Assembly (NCBI RefSeq): GCF_000517105.1
Contig: NZ_KI912153.1
Location: forward strand, 268,564-332,563
From: Fischerella sp. PCC 9605
GTDB taxonomy: Bacteria > Cyanobacteriota > Cyanobacteriia > Cyanobacteriales > Nostocaceae
Direction of reading: 5' to 3'
DNA: 64,000 bases
Below the pieces are notes generated by a model. The model was not told the origin of the DNA, searched no databases, and was given only the letters and a program-made list of their open reading frames with translations. Positions 36,061-48,569 of the stretch are shown piece after piece. Made by a program: the position numbers and the translations under genes. Within the stretch, counting starts at the first letter, position 1; every line of letters starts with the position of its first letter.

Positions 36061-37500
36061 TCAATTCCGATGCCAGCGAGTACCTTCACGGCTATCTATT
36101 AAAGTAATGCCTTGGGTTTGCAATTCATTGCGGATGCGATCTGCTTCGGCAAAATTCCTAGTTCTTCTCGCTTCTTGCCGTTTTTGAATTAACTCCTCAA
36201 TTTCCGCATCAGTGATACCACACTGGGACACTTCCTCTTCAACCGTGGCTTCCAAACCTAAAACTCTTGCCAACGTGACGAGAGTCTGCCATTGTTTGAA
36301 TAACTCTTCTGGTGGCGTTTCGGTTTTGCCTTCATGCACTAGGAGATTTCCCTCGCGGCGCAGTTCTTTGGCTAATTCAAATAGCACTGCTAAGCTAACA
36401 GAGAAGTTAAAGTCATCGTCTCCCGATTCTTCAAATCGTTTGATGATTTCTTGATCTAGCTGATTTCCGTTATTGGTGAAACCAAGTTTTTCGCCGTGCT
36501 GATAGCCAAAGAGTAATCCTTCTTTAAGGGTTTTCCAGCTACTTTCAGCAGTGGCGATCGCTTCATCTGTAAAATCAAGTGGTTTGCGATAATGGGCTTG
36601 CAGTACAAAGTACCGCACTGCCATCGGATCGACCGGGCGAGCCAACAGTTCGCGAATGGTAGTAAAGTTACCCAAGGACTTGGACATTTTCTTACCATCT
36701 ACCATCACCATACCGTTATGCATCCAGTAGCGTGCTAGCGGTTTTTTGATGGCGGCTTCCGATTGGGCAATTTCATTCTCGTGATGGGGAAATATCAAAT
36801 CTCCTCCGCCACCATGAATATCAATTGTTTCACCAAGTTGCGATCGAATCATCGCCGAACATTCAATATGCCAACCAGGACGACCTTTACCCCAAGGTGA
36901 GTCCCAAGCAGGTTCTCCCGGTTTAGCAGCTTTCCATAGGGCAAAGTCAAAGGGGTGTTGTTTTCTACCTTCCGAATTTTCTAGGTCTACCCTACCGCTA
37001 GCACCTGCCTGCATTTGTTCCAGATCTCGTCCCGATAGCTTGCCGTAAGTGGGGAAACGCTCCACTCTGTAATAGACATCACCACCAGCAGCGTAGGCGT
37101 AATCTTTTGCTTCTAAGGCTTTAATCATTGCCCGGATTTCTGGGATATGTTCCGTTGCCCGGGGATATTCATCAGCATCCATGACGTTTAAGCGCCGGAT
37201 ATCTTCAAAATAAGCATCGATGAAGCGATTTGCCACTGCTTCCATCGTTGTACCTAGTTCTCTCGCACGGTTGAGGATCTTGTCGTCAATATCAGTAAAA
37301 TTCTGTATGTAGCGCACCTGATAACCGCGCCATTGCAGGTAACGACGTATGGAGTCCCAAACAATGTATGAACGGGCATGACCCAAATGGCAGTAGTCAT
37401 ATACCGTCACGCCGCAGCAATACATCTTAACTTTTCCTGGTTCGATTGTTTCCAACGGTTCTTGGCGACGAGTGAGGGTATTGTAAACGGTTAGGGTCAT
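36061..37500 (-). CDS. cysS: Cysteine--tRNA ligase
   Basis: 479 residues. HIGH motif in YDYCHLGHARSYIVWDS near residue 35, KMSKS in GKKMSKSLGNFTTIRELL near residue 270, and Zn ligands in MYCCGVTVYDYCH, GWHIECSAM and the HHENEIAQSEA block. The C-terminal anticodon domain ends GITLIDSREGTRWHRN. Complete and well conserved. It charges tRNA-Cys in the cytoplasm. Transcribed away from the CobW gene; the divergent spacer is 132 bp. Confidence 0.97.
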   Translation of the reverse strand: MTLTVYNTLTRRQEPLETIEPGKVKMYCCGVTVYDYCHLGHARSYIVWDSIRRYLQWRGYQVRYIQNFTDIDDKILNRARELGTTMEAVANRFIDAYFEDIRRLNVMDADEYPRATEHIPEIRAMIKALEAKDYAYAAGGDVYYRVERFPTYGKLSGRDLEQMQAGASGRVDLENSEGRKQHPFDFALWKAAKPGEPAWDSPWGKGRPGWHIECSAMIRSQLGETIDIHGGGGDLIFPHHENEIAQSEAAIKKPLARYWMHNGMVMVDGKKMSKSLGNFTTIRELLARPVDPMAVRYFVLQAHYRKPLDFTDEAIATAESSWKTLKEGLLFGYQHGEKLGFTNNGNQLDQEIIKRFEESGDDDFNFSVSLAVLFELAKELRREGNLLVHEGKTETPPEELFKQWQTLVTLARVLGLEATVEEEVSQCGITDAEIEELIQKRQEARRTRNFAEADRIRNELQTQGITLIDSREGTRWHRN

Positions 37501-37632
37501 AACACAGTAATACTTAATCAGATACGCAATAATAGGTTAAAGCAGCTGGGACGTTTATCCAGCATCCCTATGCTAGTGTTTTATGGACTCTCTGCGCTAC
37601 ATTTCTAAATTGACTTTTTTGATAGCAGTGCT

Positions 37633-38754
37633 ATGCAAGCAGTTACCTCTGAATCTCATTCAATGGATGCCGCAAAACAAGGACTACCAGTAACAATTAT
37701 TACTGGTTTTCTCGGTAGTGGAAAGACAACTTTACTCAATCATATCCTGACCAATCAGCAGGGTTTGAAAACCGCTGTTTTAGTAAATGAATTTGGTGAA
37801 ATTGGCATCGATAACGAGTTAATTATCTCTGCTGACGATAATAATATGGTGGAGTTAAGTAACGGCTGTATCTGCTGTACCATTAATAATGATTTGGTCG
37901 ATGCCGTTTACAAAGTTTTAGAACGCCAAGAAAATATCGATTATCTAGTTGTAGAAACAACTGGGCTTGCAGACCCGCTACCAGTTGCTCTCACATTTCT
38001 TGGCACGGAATTGCGAGATTTAACTCGTTTGGATTCAATTATTACTGTTGTAGATGCGGCAAATTACAGCCTGGATTTATTTAATTCTCAGGCTGCTTAC
38101 AGTCAAATTGCCTATGGTGATGTAATTCTGCTGAATAAGACAGATTTAGTTTCTGAGGAAGAATTGCAAACTCTGGAAACCAAAATTAGGGAAGTTAAGG
38201 AAGGAGCGAGAATTATTCGCACCAAGCAGGCACAAGTGCCATTACCTTTAATTCTTAGCGTTGGTCTGTTTGAATCAGACAAATATTTTGATACTGTCGA
38301 AGCGCACGATCGTGAACATCACCATCATGACCATGACGACAATCATGACCACTCTGAATGCGGTCATGACCATCACGATCATGACCACGACCATGACCAT
38401 GAACACCATCACCATCATCATTCCGATCACCTAGAAAATGATGGCTTTACCTCACTATCTTTTGAAAGTGATAAACCTTTTGCAATCAGGAAATTTCAGT
38501 ATTTCTTAGATAACCAACTCCCTGATAACATTTTCCGTGCCAAGGGAATTATGTGGTTTGATGAAAGTCCCAAACGGCATATTTTCCACCTTTGCGGCAA
38601 GCGCTTTACTTTGGATGATGATGAGTGGAAAGGTGAGAAGAAAAATCAGTTGGTGCTGATTGGGCAAAATTTAGATCGCGAACAATTGCAAGAACAACTA
38701 GAAAACTGCCTGTGTATTCCTTCCACTTCTCGTGGCAAAGGATTTGGAAAATGA
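37633..38754 (+). CDS. CobW-family (COG0523) metal-handling GTPase with long His-rich loop
   Basis: 373 residues. Walker A GFLGSGKTTLLNHIL near residue 25, the metal-binding CxCC in NGCICCTINNDLV near residue 78, Walker B-like VVETTGLADPLPV, and the NKTD base-recognition motif (LLNKTDLV). Between 226 and 262 lies a His/Asp tract with more than 20 His residues, a probable Zn/Co/Ni store. The C-terminal CobW_C domain (FAIRKFQYFLDNQLPDNIFRAKG) is intact. Such GTPases insert or deliver metal ions. No Zur box was identified. Confidence 0.93.
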   Translation: MQAVTSESHSMDAAKQGLPVTIITGFLGSGKTTLLNHILTNQQGLKTAVLVNEFGEIGIDNELIISADDNNMVELSNGCICCTINNDLVDAVYKVLERQENIDYLVVETTGLADPLPVALTFLGTELRDLTRLDSIITVVDAANYSLDLFNSQAAYSQIAYGDVILLNKTDLVSEEELQTLETKIREVKEGARIIRTKQAQVPLPLILSVGLFESDKYFDTVEAHDREHHHHDHDDNHDHSECGHDHHDHDHDHDHEHHHHHHSDHLENDGFTSLSFESDKPFAIRKFQYFLDNQLPDNIFRAKGIMWFDESPKRHIFHLCGKRFTLDDDEWKGEKKNQLVLIGQNLDREQLQEQLENCLCIPSTSRGKGFGK

Positions 38755-38759
38755 TGAAT

Positions 38760-38815
38760 GCTGAATTATGAATTATGAAAAGTTTATAATTCATAATTCA
38801 TAATTCATAATTATT
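38760..38815. repeat. AT-rich heptameric inverted repeat between cobW and dtd
   Basis: GAATTAT units on one side pair with three ATAATTC units (38785-38808). Could fold as a hairpin between the two genes. Confidence 0.55.
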
Positions 38816-38816
38816 T

Positions 38817-39269
38817 ATGCGTATTGTTGTCCAACGGGTTAAATCATCTCAAGTCACAGTGAACGGTGAAATTGTCGGCAAAATTGGACGAGGACTAAAC
38901 TTACTCGTAGGTATTGCTGAGACAGATACTGATGCCGAACTTGACTGGATGGTACGTAAATGTTTGGAATTGCGGCTGTTTCCCGATCAAGAAGGTGGCG
39001 ACAGGTGGCAAAAATCTGTACAAGAATTTGGCGGTGAGTTGCTGGTAGTAAGCCAGTTCACGCTTTACGGCAACTGTCGCAAAGGTCGCCGTCCTTCTTT
39101 TGACCGTTCAGCAGCCCCTCAAACAGCCGAAGATTTATATAACCGTTTTGTTGCTAAGTTACGTGAGAGTGGTTTAAAAGTGGAAACTGGTAAATTTGGA
39201 GCGCTGATGCAAGTTTCAATCGAAAATGATGGCCCCGTGACTTTACTACTAGAAAAAGAAGCAAGCTAA
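38817..39269 (+). CDS. dtd: D-aminoacyl-tRNA deacylase
   Basis: 150 residues, the standard length. DTD hydrolyses D-aminoacyl-tRNAs (for example D-Tyr-tRNA) and protects translation. Signature blocks: [54 protein letters not shown], and the [10 protein letters not shown] motif with the cross-subunit Gly-Pro. Start ATG at 38817 is the only sensible one. Confidence 0.96.
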   Translation: MRIVVQRVKSSQVTVNGEIVGKIGRGLNLLVGIAETDTDAELDWMVRKCLELRLFPDQEGGDRWQKSVQEFGGELLVVSQFTLYGNCRKGRRPSFDRSAAPQTAEDLYNRFVAKLRESGLKVETGKFGALMQVSIENDGPVTLLLEKEAS

Positions 39270-39373
39270 GTGTTTACACGTAGGTAAAAAATCTAGCCAT
39301 AATCTAGACTTATTGGTACTAAATGGTGAGAGAATATTAATTTAAGCATCACAAAACTTTAAATACACTCAAA

Positions 39374-39709
39374 ATGGCAAAAATCCAGTTTTCAAGGGGT
39401 ATCGACGAAGAAGTAATTCCAGAAGTGCGCTTGACGCGATCGCGCAGTGGTGAAAGTGGCACTGCAACGTTTATTTTTCAAAATCCAAAAGCATTGGATG
39501 TTGGCAATACCGAAGACATCACTGGCATGTACATGATTGATGAAGAAGGGGAAATAATCACCCGCGAAGTCAAAGGTAGATTTATCAACGGTAAACCAGA
39601 AGCGTTGGAAGCAGTTTACCTGATGAAATCCAAAGATGAATGGGATCGCTTTATGCGATTTATGCAGCGCTATGCAGAAGAAAATGGCTTGGGATTCAAT
39701 AAATCTTAA
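39374..39709 (+). CDS. psb28: Photosystem II assembly protein Psb28
   Basis: 111 residues. Begins [35 protein letters not shown] and continues with [14 protein letters not shown] and [41 protein letters not shown], the full Psb28 pattern. Psb28 binds transiently to photosystem II assembly intermediates at the thylakoid membrane, mainly around CP47 and the acceptor side. No signal peptide, as expected for a cytoplasm-facing protein. Confidence 0.96.
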   Translation: MAKIQFSRGIDEEVIPEVRLTRSRSGESGTATFIFQNPKALDVGNTEDITGMYMIDEEGEIITREVKGRFINGKPEALEAVYLMKSKDEWDRFMRFMQRYAEENGLGFNKS

Positions 39710-39711
39710 TG

Positions 39712-39905
39712 AGTCATTGGTCATTAGTCATTGGTCATTGGTTAATAGTTAGTGGTTAGTGGTTAGTGGTTAGTAGGGGCGGGTTTCTATAAAATATCCC
39801 GTCATTTAAGCCCACAAGTATCAAAGCTAAACCCGCCCATACAGTAATTGATGGTTGATTGGAACAAACAATAACCAACAAACAACACATGCCAAATGAC
39901 AAAGG
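39712..39905. repeat. Heptameric repeats between psb28 and moaB
   Basis: TCATTGG/TCATTAG and TTAGTGG units fill 39714-39775; AAACAAC-type units lie at 39863-39888. No gene. Typical intergenic tandem repeats of this genome. Confidence 0.6.
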
Positions 39906-39916
39906 ACAAATGACTA

Positions 39917-40426
39917 ATGACTGCAATTCACCAACCCCACCCCGATCAACCAGGAATAACGGTAACTTGTGCTGTTGTTACCGTTAGCGATACACGTTCC
40001 CAAGAAACAGATAAAAGTGGTCAATTAATTCAGCAATTACTCCGTGATGCCAATCATGCAGTCGGAGCCTATACGATTATTAAAGATGAACCAACCCAAA
40101 TTCAAGGGCAGTTAGAACTACTGGGTAAAACTTCCAATTTGGATGCTGTGATTTTTAATGGCGGTACTGGCATCGCGCCAAGAGATACTACCTACGATGC
40201 TATAGAAAAATTGCTAGAAAAGACTTTGCCTGGGTTTGGTGAGTTGTTTCGATTTTTAAGCTATCAAGAAATTGGTTCGCGGGTGATCGCATCTCGCGCT
40301 GTTGCTGGTATTTATCAAAGTAAACTCATCTTTTCTCTACCTGGTTCCAGCAACGCCGTGCGCTTGGCAATGGAAAAACTAATCCTGCCAGAACTAACTC
40401 ACCTAGTTAATTTATTGCGTCAATAG
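39917..40426 (+). CDS. moaB: Molybdenum cofactor biosynthesis protein MoaB
   Basis: 169 residues with the MPT-binding fold: VTVSDTRSQETDKSGQLIQQLL, the loop VIFNGGTGIAPRDTTYDAIE, and KLIFSLPGSSNAVRLAMEKLILPEL. MoaB/Mog proteins adenylylate molybdopterin during cofactor synthesis for enzymes such as nitrate reductase. No other moa gene is adjacent. Confidence 0.94.
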   Translation: MTAIHQPHPDQPGITVTCAVVTVSDTRSQETDKSGQLIQQLLRDANHAVGAYTIIKDEPTQIQGQLELLGKTSNLDAVIFNGGTGIAPRDTTYDAIEKLLEKTLPGFGELFRFLSYQEIGSRVIASRAVAGIYQSKLIFSLPGSSNAVRLAMEKLILPELTHLVNLLRQ

Positions 40427-40429
40427 GAC

Positions 40430-40615
40430 TGGTTAGTGGTTAGTGGTTGTAGAGACGTGCCATGGCACGTCTGTACATTGGTTAGTGGTTAGTGGTTAGT
40501 GGTAATTCTCCCCATCTCCCACTCTCCCCATCTCCCCATCTCCCCATTTCCCACTCTCCCACTCCTCCACTCCTCCACTCCCCCACTCTTCCCCAGTCCC
40601 CAGTCCCCAGTCCCT
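40430..40615. repeat. Repeat cluster between moaB and ilvC with a 30-bp palindrome
   Basis: Convergent spacer. Holds TTAGTGG heptamers, a palindrome at 40448-40477 (half-site TGTAGAGACGTGCCA, one mismatch), then CTCCCCATCTCCCC-type and CCCAGTC-type pyrimidine repeats. No gene. Confidence 0.7.
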
Positions 40616-40620
40616 AAAAA

Positions 40621-41661
<1,041 letters not shown>

Positions 41662-41674
41662 TTATTTTACCGAA

Positions 41675-42547
41675 TTATGGTACCGTTTCTCGATCAATTC
41701 TTTGGACTTCCTCATCAGATAATTTCACATCGAGGGCACGTACAGAATCTTCAATGCTAGAAATTTTGCTAGCACCGGGAATCGGCAAGATACATGGTGA
41801 CTTGGAACGCAACCAAACTAATACAATACAGTACACTGATACGCCTTTTTGTTTTGCTAACTGGGCAATAATCGAGATATCTTGCAAATTCTCATGGCGA
41901 CGACTACCACCAAAAGGACTCCAAGGCAAAAAAGTCAAACCTTCAGTCTCACAATATTCCAGTACGCCATCAAACTCGGGCTGGCGATACCAAGGATTGT
42001 ATTGGTTTTGCACCGAGACGATATCAATTACATCCCGTGCCCTTTGAATTTGTTCCACAGAAAAGTTAGAAACTCCCACAAAACGAACGATCCCCGCTTG
42101 TTGTGCTTCTTTGGCTGGTGTTAGGGATTCCTCAATGGTATAGTCAGGATCTGGTGCGTGATATTGCCATACATCAATAGGTTTATTACCACCTAAAGCC
42201 TCAAAGCTGATGCGAATAGTCTCACGTAAGTGTTTTGGGTTGCCATTACGTGTCCAGTTACCATTGGGACGCATCAAGCCACCCTTGGTTGCGACAATCA
42301 CTTTGCTTGCATCGCCATCGTAAGTTTGCAAGGCTTTATGAATCAATTGCTCGTTGTGGTGCTTATCTGATTCATCTTTGCAGTAAGAATCAGCGGTGTC
42401 TATGAAAGTGATTCCTAATTTCAAAGCGCGATGAATAACGTTAAGCGATCGCGACTCTGAGGGGCGGTTGCTTAACGACATCGGCATACCTCCTAAACCG
42501 ATGGCACTAACATCAACACCTGTTTTTCCTAGTTGTTTTTTATCCAT
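41675..42547 (-). CDS. Aldo/keto reductase family oxidoreductase
   Basis: 290 residues with the (beta/alpha)8 AKR signature: Asp/Tyr of GITFIDTADSYC, Lys of VIVATKGGL, and the His of VWQYHAPDPDYTIEESL. The NADPH-binding segment ILPIPGASKISSIEDSVRAL is near the C-terminus. The AKR11/YdhF-like group is the closest by eye. Substrate unknown. Confidence 0.92.
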   Translation of the reverse strand: MDKKQLGKTGVDVSAIGLGGMPMSLSNRPSESRSLNVIHRALKLGITFIDTADSYCKDESDKHHNEQLIHKALQTYDGDASKVIVATKGGLMRPNGNWTRNGNPKHLRETIRISFEALGGNKPIDVWQYHAPDPDYTIEESLTPAKEAQQAGIVRFVGVSNFSVEQIQRARDVIDIVSVQNQYNPWYRQPEFDGVLEYCETEGLTFLPWSPFGGSRRHENLQDISIIAQLAKQKGVSVYCIVLVWLRSKSPCILPIPGASKISSIEDSVRALDVKLSDEEVQRIDRETVP

Positions 42548-43262
42548 ATTTATGCTTTAGTTTTCAGCACTATTATCTATTGTTATTTACTAATTGGTCA
42601 GACCCTTCTTGACAATTCATCTCTCAAAAGGTTTATTGTTTTTTAATAAGCAACCTCAACAATTAAATAGTAACTGGGTGTGGATAAACAAAACTATGAG
42701 CGTCCTAACGATCATTATGACGACTGCATTGTTGTCAAAAAATTTAGATAAGTATTTGCGAAAGTTAGTATGACCATATAGCTGCTACAGACCTTTTGCA
42801 AAAATAACTTTTGCCACCTGTAGGAAAGGGTTAAAAGTCAAGTAGGAACGAAAAAGATAACTACTTTTGCTACACCCCTAATCCATGCTGCGTCATACCT
42901 TTATTCATGTTCTTATCTTTTTGTAAAAAGTATAAATATAGACATTGACAAGTAGTATGTTTTTATAATTTGCAGAGATATAAATCAGTGAGCAGCAAAT
43001 AAAGTGTAATTATATTGTTAAAATCAAGCAAATTGCATGATGCTTCAAATATGTTTGCTTAGATTGTAATATTACGTAAAAATACATAAAGTATTTTTAT
43101 AAATCAAATCTTTTATATCAAAATTTATGAAAAGTAGAAAAAGCTGGAAACATTTACTTCAAGAAAGCTTCATAGAACAGTTAGTAATCTTTAGTTATAT
43201 TATGTGACGCTTTTGAAAATGTATTACTTTGAAATATCAATCCCTTTTTCTGGAGTCAATTT
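42548..43262. other. Long AT-rich spacer before the IS701-type gene
   Basis: 715 bp with no gene, strongly AT-rich from 42900 onward. The left end of the IS701-type element should lie here, but no inverted repeat could be matched by eye with the downstream side. Confidence 0.4.
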
Positions 43263-44360
43263 ATGGCACACCCCAGGGAAGCAGTTCCTACCGTCACTTT
43301 TGTTGATAACTATTGTGCAACTTACCAGCACCTTTTCCCAGAAGTCAGAAGCTTTGAATTCTTCAAATGGCTGCATTTGGGTCTAATTTCTGATATTCCT
43401 CGTAAAACACTGCCTGCAATTGCCCAATATCTAGGTTTAAGCAACCATCAATCTTTACTTCATTTTTTGACTGAATCACCTTGGCAAGTAGAAGAACTGA
43501 GAAATCAGAGATTATCTATTATTCGTCAGGTGTTAGAAGGAAGAAGTTTTACTTTGATCATTGATGATAGTGGAGATAAAAAGAAAGGTAAAACTACCGA
43601 TTATGTAGACAGACAATATATTGGCAATTTAGGCACAGTCGAAAATGGAATTGTTTCAGTCAATGCCTATGCTTTTGTAGACGGTCTGATTTTTCCCTTA
43701 ATTTTTAAAATTTTCAAACCTTTAAAAAGACTGAAACCGCAAGACATCTTTAAAACAAAACCTCAATTAGCTGCCGAGATAATTCAAGAACTACAAGAGA
43801 GAGGGTTCAAATTTGACTTGGTATTAGCAGATACTGTGTATGAAGAATGCGATTCTTTGATTAGTGTCCTCAATCAATTTCAACTCAATTTCATCGTTGC
43901 GATTAGAAGTAATTATGGTTTTTGGCTAGCTCCGAGTCAGAGACTTAGGTACACCAGATGGAAGAAATTCCACAGGCTGTTCTCTAAAGGCAAGACCGAA
44001 GAAAGCTACATTCGTGAAATTATCTTCGGAAAGCATCGACAAACCCGCTATTGGCAAGTTACCACTGACCGAGAAAATTTTTCTGACAACTTTACTTTGT
44101 TCCTAATGAGTAATTTACCAGCATCTATTCCTTCAGCAGTACGTAATCCTTATGGATTAATAACTTGGTTAGAGTACGGCTGTAAGCACAGTAAAAATTA
44201 CATAGGTTGGTCTGATTTCCGCGTCACTAATTACGAACAAATAGAACGTTGGTGGGAGGTAGTATGTAGTACTTACTTAATGCTTAGTTTACAATTTCAT
44301 GTCTTCCAGCAAAAATCAAATCAAGCCATTACAAGCCAAAACACCGAACTTATCGCTTAA
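43263..44360 (+). CDS. IS701-family transposase
   Basis: 365 residues. DDE-type transposase: first Asp in SFTLIIDDSGDKKKGKTTDYVDRQYIGNLG, second in LVLADTVYEECDSLI, Glu in YEQIERWWEVVCSTYLMLSL. This is the IS701 pattern. The C-terminus (QQKSNQAITSQNTELIA) is shorter than in many relatives, so it may be trimmed. The start ATG at 43263 is well placed. Terminal repeats and target duplication were not found. Confidence 0.85.
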   Translation: MAHPREAVPTVTFVDNYCATYQHLFPEVRSFEFFKWLHLGLISDIPRKTLPAIAQYLGLSNHQSLLHFLTESPWQVEELRNQRLSIIRQVLEGRSFTLIIDDSGDKKKGKTTDYVDRQYIGNLGTVENGIVSVNAYAFVDGLIFPLIFKIFKPLKRLKPQDIFKTKPQLAAEIIQELQERGFKFDLVLADTVYEECDSLISVLNQFQLNFIVAIRSNYGFWLAPSQRLRYTRWKKFHRLFSKGKTEESYIREIIFGKHRQTRYWQVTTDRENFSDNFTLFLMSNLPASIPSAVRNPYGLITWLEYGCKHSKNYIGWSDFRVTNYEQIERWWEVVCSTYLMLSLQFHVFQQKSNQAITSQNTELIA

Positions 44361-44534
44361 ATTATTTTTTGTTATTAGCCCTACTCCAGATTATTACTGT
44401 TTTAATACTCAATGACAAGCAAAATATAGCCATCCTGATTTCAGTAGCATAGCTGCCTTAAGTTTCAGAAATAGAGGTAACTGCTGTTGTATTTACACTT
44501 AACGAGTCAGCTGCATCATTTCTACAAGAAAACT

Positions 44535-44939
44535 ATGAAGGCATCATTGCGAAGTCGTCAAGGTATAAGTAAAAGCCTATTCACACTGATAGCGATCGCT
44601 GGTGTTGCAAGTGTAATGTCCTTTACCAACCCTAATAACAATGCCTATGTTGACTATGCCGCAAACCGACTTACCAGCGAGATTCAAAATGCTGTTTGTA
44701 AAGGGCCACAGTTGCCACAAGGACAGTTGTGGGAGGGTGTTAGCAAACTGACAGCCACTACCTGCAAATCTGGACTGGCAACAGGACTGGCTTTTCAAAG
44801 TAGTAATATCAAAGACGTTATTACTCAATCAACCGAGCGCCAGAACTTTTTCATTTTCAGTATCTATACTACAAAAGTCCCTGGATATAACTTTAGAACG
44901 ATAGGCGCATTTGGTAATTTCCTGACGTTTCAAAAATAG
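44535..44939 (+). CDS. DUF4359 family exported or membrane-anchored protein
   Basis: 134 residues from the ATG at 44535. An N-terminal hydrophobic segment (SLFTLIAIAGVASVMSFTNP) acts as signal or anchor. The segment NNNAYVDYAANRLTSEIQNAVC and the ending ERQNFFIFSIYTTKVPGYNFRTIGAFGNFLTF match DUF4359, a small cyanobacterial family of unknown role. Single gene. Confidence 0.82.
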   Translation: MKASLRSRQGISKSLFTLIAIAGVASVMSFTNPNNNAYVDYAANRLTSEIQNAVCKGPQLPQGQLWEGVSKLTATTCKSGLATGLAFQSSNIKDVITQSTERQNFFIFSIYTTKVPGYNFRTIGAFGNFLTFQK

Positions 44940-45276
44940 CAGGGTTTTAGTGATAAGTAGATCGGCACAATTAAAGTTAACTCGTGAAGATCGTCATTTG
45001 TCATTTGTCATTTGTCATTGGTAGGGGCAAAGCATTTGTACTAGTACATTCAGTTTTGATGTCAAGATATATATACAAATGCTTTACCCTTACAGGCGTG
45101 TTTACTTTTCGTAACTCGCGTTATGTTTATTTCCACTCACCTACTTAATTGAGTAGGCAATTATAGATTGTACCTATGGGTGATACTACAAAAACCTCAA
45201 AGGTTTGTACTGATGATGACGAAACGATGGTGCTCAGGAATGCCAAGATAGGTAGCAGAAGCGTATTTAAACTCTT
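44940..45276. repeat. Spacer with dispersed repeat copy 2 (44954-45023)
   Basis: The second copy of the repeat seen at 20600-20668: AAGTAGATC, TTAAAGTTAACTCGT, then TTTGTCA heptamers and TTGGTA. The remaining 250 bp hold no gene; the promoter of the SagB-type gene should be here. Confidence 0.7.
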
Positions 45277-46809
45277 ATGCCAGAACTACGCCACTCCATA
45301 GCCCAGCACTACCACGAACGCACTAAGTATGACCCTGAAACTATAGCCTCTAAACATAAGGGGTTAGACTGGGCAAAGCAACCTGTGCCGTTCAAAGAGT
45401 ACAAAATTGGCTCGACTTTTGACCTCAAGCCCTACATTCAAGATCAGCCTGAGGCTTTTGTCAACAACTCAGATACTCAATGGTGGCAAAGATTATCGCG
45501 GCTTTTGTTTTGCAGCTATGGACTGACTGCCAGAATGCCTTCTATGGGAAGCGCGGTGTATCTCCGTGCTGCGCCTAGTGCTGGTGGTTTGTATCCAGCA
45601 GAGGTGTACGTAGTTTCTCGCGGTACGCCTTTATTGCCTCCAGGTCTGTATAACTATCAGTGTCGGACTCATTCCTTGATGCATTTTTGGGAAAGTGATG
45701 TTTGGCAAGCTTTGCAAGCAGCTTGTTTTTGGCATCCTGCTTTGGAAAGTACTCAACTGGCAATTATTACCACTGCTGTTTTTTATCGTTCGGCATGGCG
45801 CTATGAAGATAGGGCTTACCGCCGGATTTTTCTGGATACAGGACACCTTTTGGGTAACATCGAGTTAGCAAGTGCTATTACTGACTATCGTCCTCATTTA
45901 ATCGGTGGCTTTGTGGATGAAGCGGTCAATGAACTACTTTATATCGATCCTCAACAGGAAGGAGCGATCGCAATTCTTCCCCTAGCTGATTTACTAGATA
46001 TTAAACAAAACTTGCCCACATGGCGAACTGCCCTACCCTCCGCCACCGAAACTAATTATCCTGAAATTCCCGATGGTGAGTTGTTGAACTACTTTCACAA
46101 GGCCACCCAAATCCAACCAGGCACAACTGGCAAGCTGAATTTGCCGGAAGTCAAACAAGAAAAGTCCTTGGAGGATAAGTACAATTTTCCTTTCTGTCAA
46201 AAAATTTCTACTGCCACTACGCCCGTGCAGTGGGGCGAAAAGCTTGAAGACTTGGAAGCTACTATTCTCAAGCGACGTTCTACCCGTGCTTACACAGGTG
46301 AAGATTTAACATTTGATGAATTAAAAGCCTTACTTGATTTCACTTATCAACCCCAAAATTACATCGACCAAGGTTTAGATATTTCTCCAGACTACTTTGA
46401 CCTGAATTTAATAGAAACATTTATCGCCGTTTCCGGTGTCAAAGGACTTGAGTCAGGCTGTTACTATTACGCACCCAAAGCGCAAGAATTACGACAAATT
46501 CGCTTTAAAAATTTCCGTCGGGAGTTACACTTTCTCTGCTTGGGACAAGATTTAGGTCGAGATGCGGCAGTGGTGTTATTCCATACAGCAGATTTGAAGG
46601 CAGCAGTTGCTCAATATGGCGATCGCGTTTACCGTTATTTACATATGGACGCAGGTCATTTGGGGCAAAGGCTGAATTTAGCCGCAATTCATCTTGGCTT
46701 GGGCGTCAGCGGTATTGGCGGCTTCTTTGATGATCTAGTCAATGAAGTTTTAGGTATTCCTGCTGATGAAGCAGTGTTATATATTACTACATTTGGACGT
46801 CCCCGTTAG
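45277..46809 (+). CDS. SagB-type dehydrogenase (nitroreductase family, double domain)
   Basis: 510 residues with two nitroreductase-like FMN folds. The first (about 80-230) has RAAPSAGGLYPAEVYVVS and FLDTGHLLGNIELA. The second (about 330-510) has ILKRRSTRAYTGEDLTFDELKALL and HMDAGHLGQRLNLAAIHLGLGVSGIGGFFDD. SagB enzymes oxidise azolines to azoles in peptide natural products, but stand-alone cyanobacterial copies also occur. No precursor peptide, cyclodehydratase or transporter lies beside it, so the substrate is open. Confidence 0.88.
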   Translation: MPELRHSIAQHYHERTKYDPETIASKHKGLDWAKQPVPFKEYKIGSTFDLKPYIQDQPEAFVNNSDTQWWQRLSRLLFCSYGLTARMPSMGSAVYLRAAPSAGGLYPAEVYVVSRGTPLLPPGLYNYQCRTHSLMHFWESDVWQALQAACFWHPALESTQLAIITTAVFYRSAWRYEDRAYRRIFLDTGHLLGNIELASAITDYRPHLIGGFVDEAVNELLYIDPQQEGAIAILPLADLLDIKQNLPTWRTALPSATETNYPEIPDGELLNYFHKATQIQPGTTGKLNLPEVKQEKSLEDKYNFPFCQKISTATTPVQWGEKLEDLEATILKRRSTRAYTGEDLTFDELKALLDFTYQPQNYIDQGLDISPDYFDLNLIETFIAVSGVKGLESGCYYYAPKAQELRQIRFKNFRRELHFLCLGQDLGRDAAVVLFHTADLKAAVAQYGDRVYRYLHMDAGHLGQRLNLAAIHLGLGVSGIGGFFDDLVNEVLGIPADEAVLYITTFGRPR

Positions 46810-47029
46810 GAGAGTAGGGGAGATGGGGTGATGGGGAGGTGGGGAGAATAACCACTAACCCTTCGGGTTCGCTAGTCGCTCATGGGGGGAACCCCCAAGA
46901 CCGCGCTAGCTCACCACTAACCACTAACTACTAACTGTTGACTATTGACTAAATTGAATAAAGAGCGATCGCAAAGCGCGATCGCCCCGTTCGTTTATCT
47001 ACAGACAAATCAGCCAAGGGTGGAAATCT
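46810..47029. repeat. Convergent spacer with repeats
   Basis: GGGGAGATGGGG repeats (46820-46845), a CTTCGGGTTCGCTAGTCGC segment with GGGGGAACCCCC (46885-46896, a perfect small palindrome), ACTAACC heptamers, and a HIP1-rich stretch. It separates the SagB-type and chlN genes. Confidence 0.6.
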
Positions 47030-48569
<1,540 letters not shown>

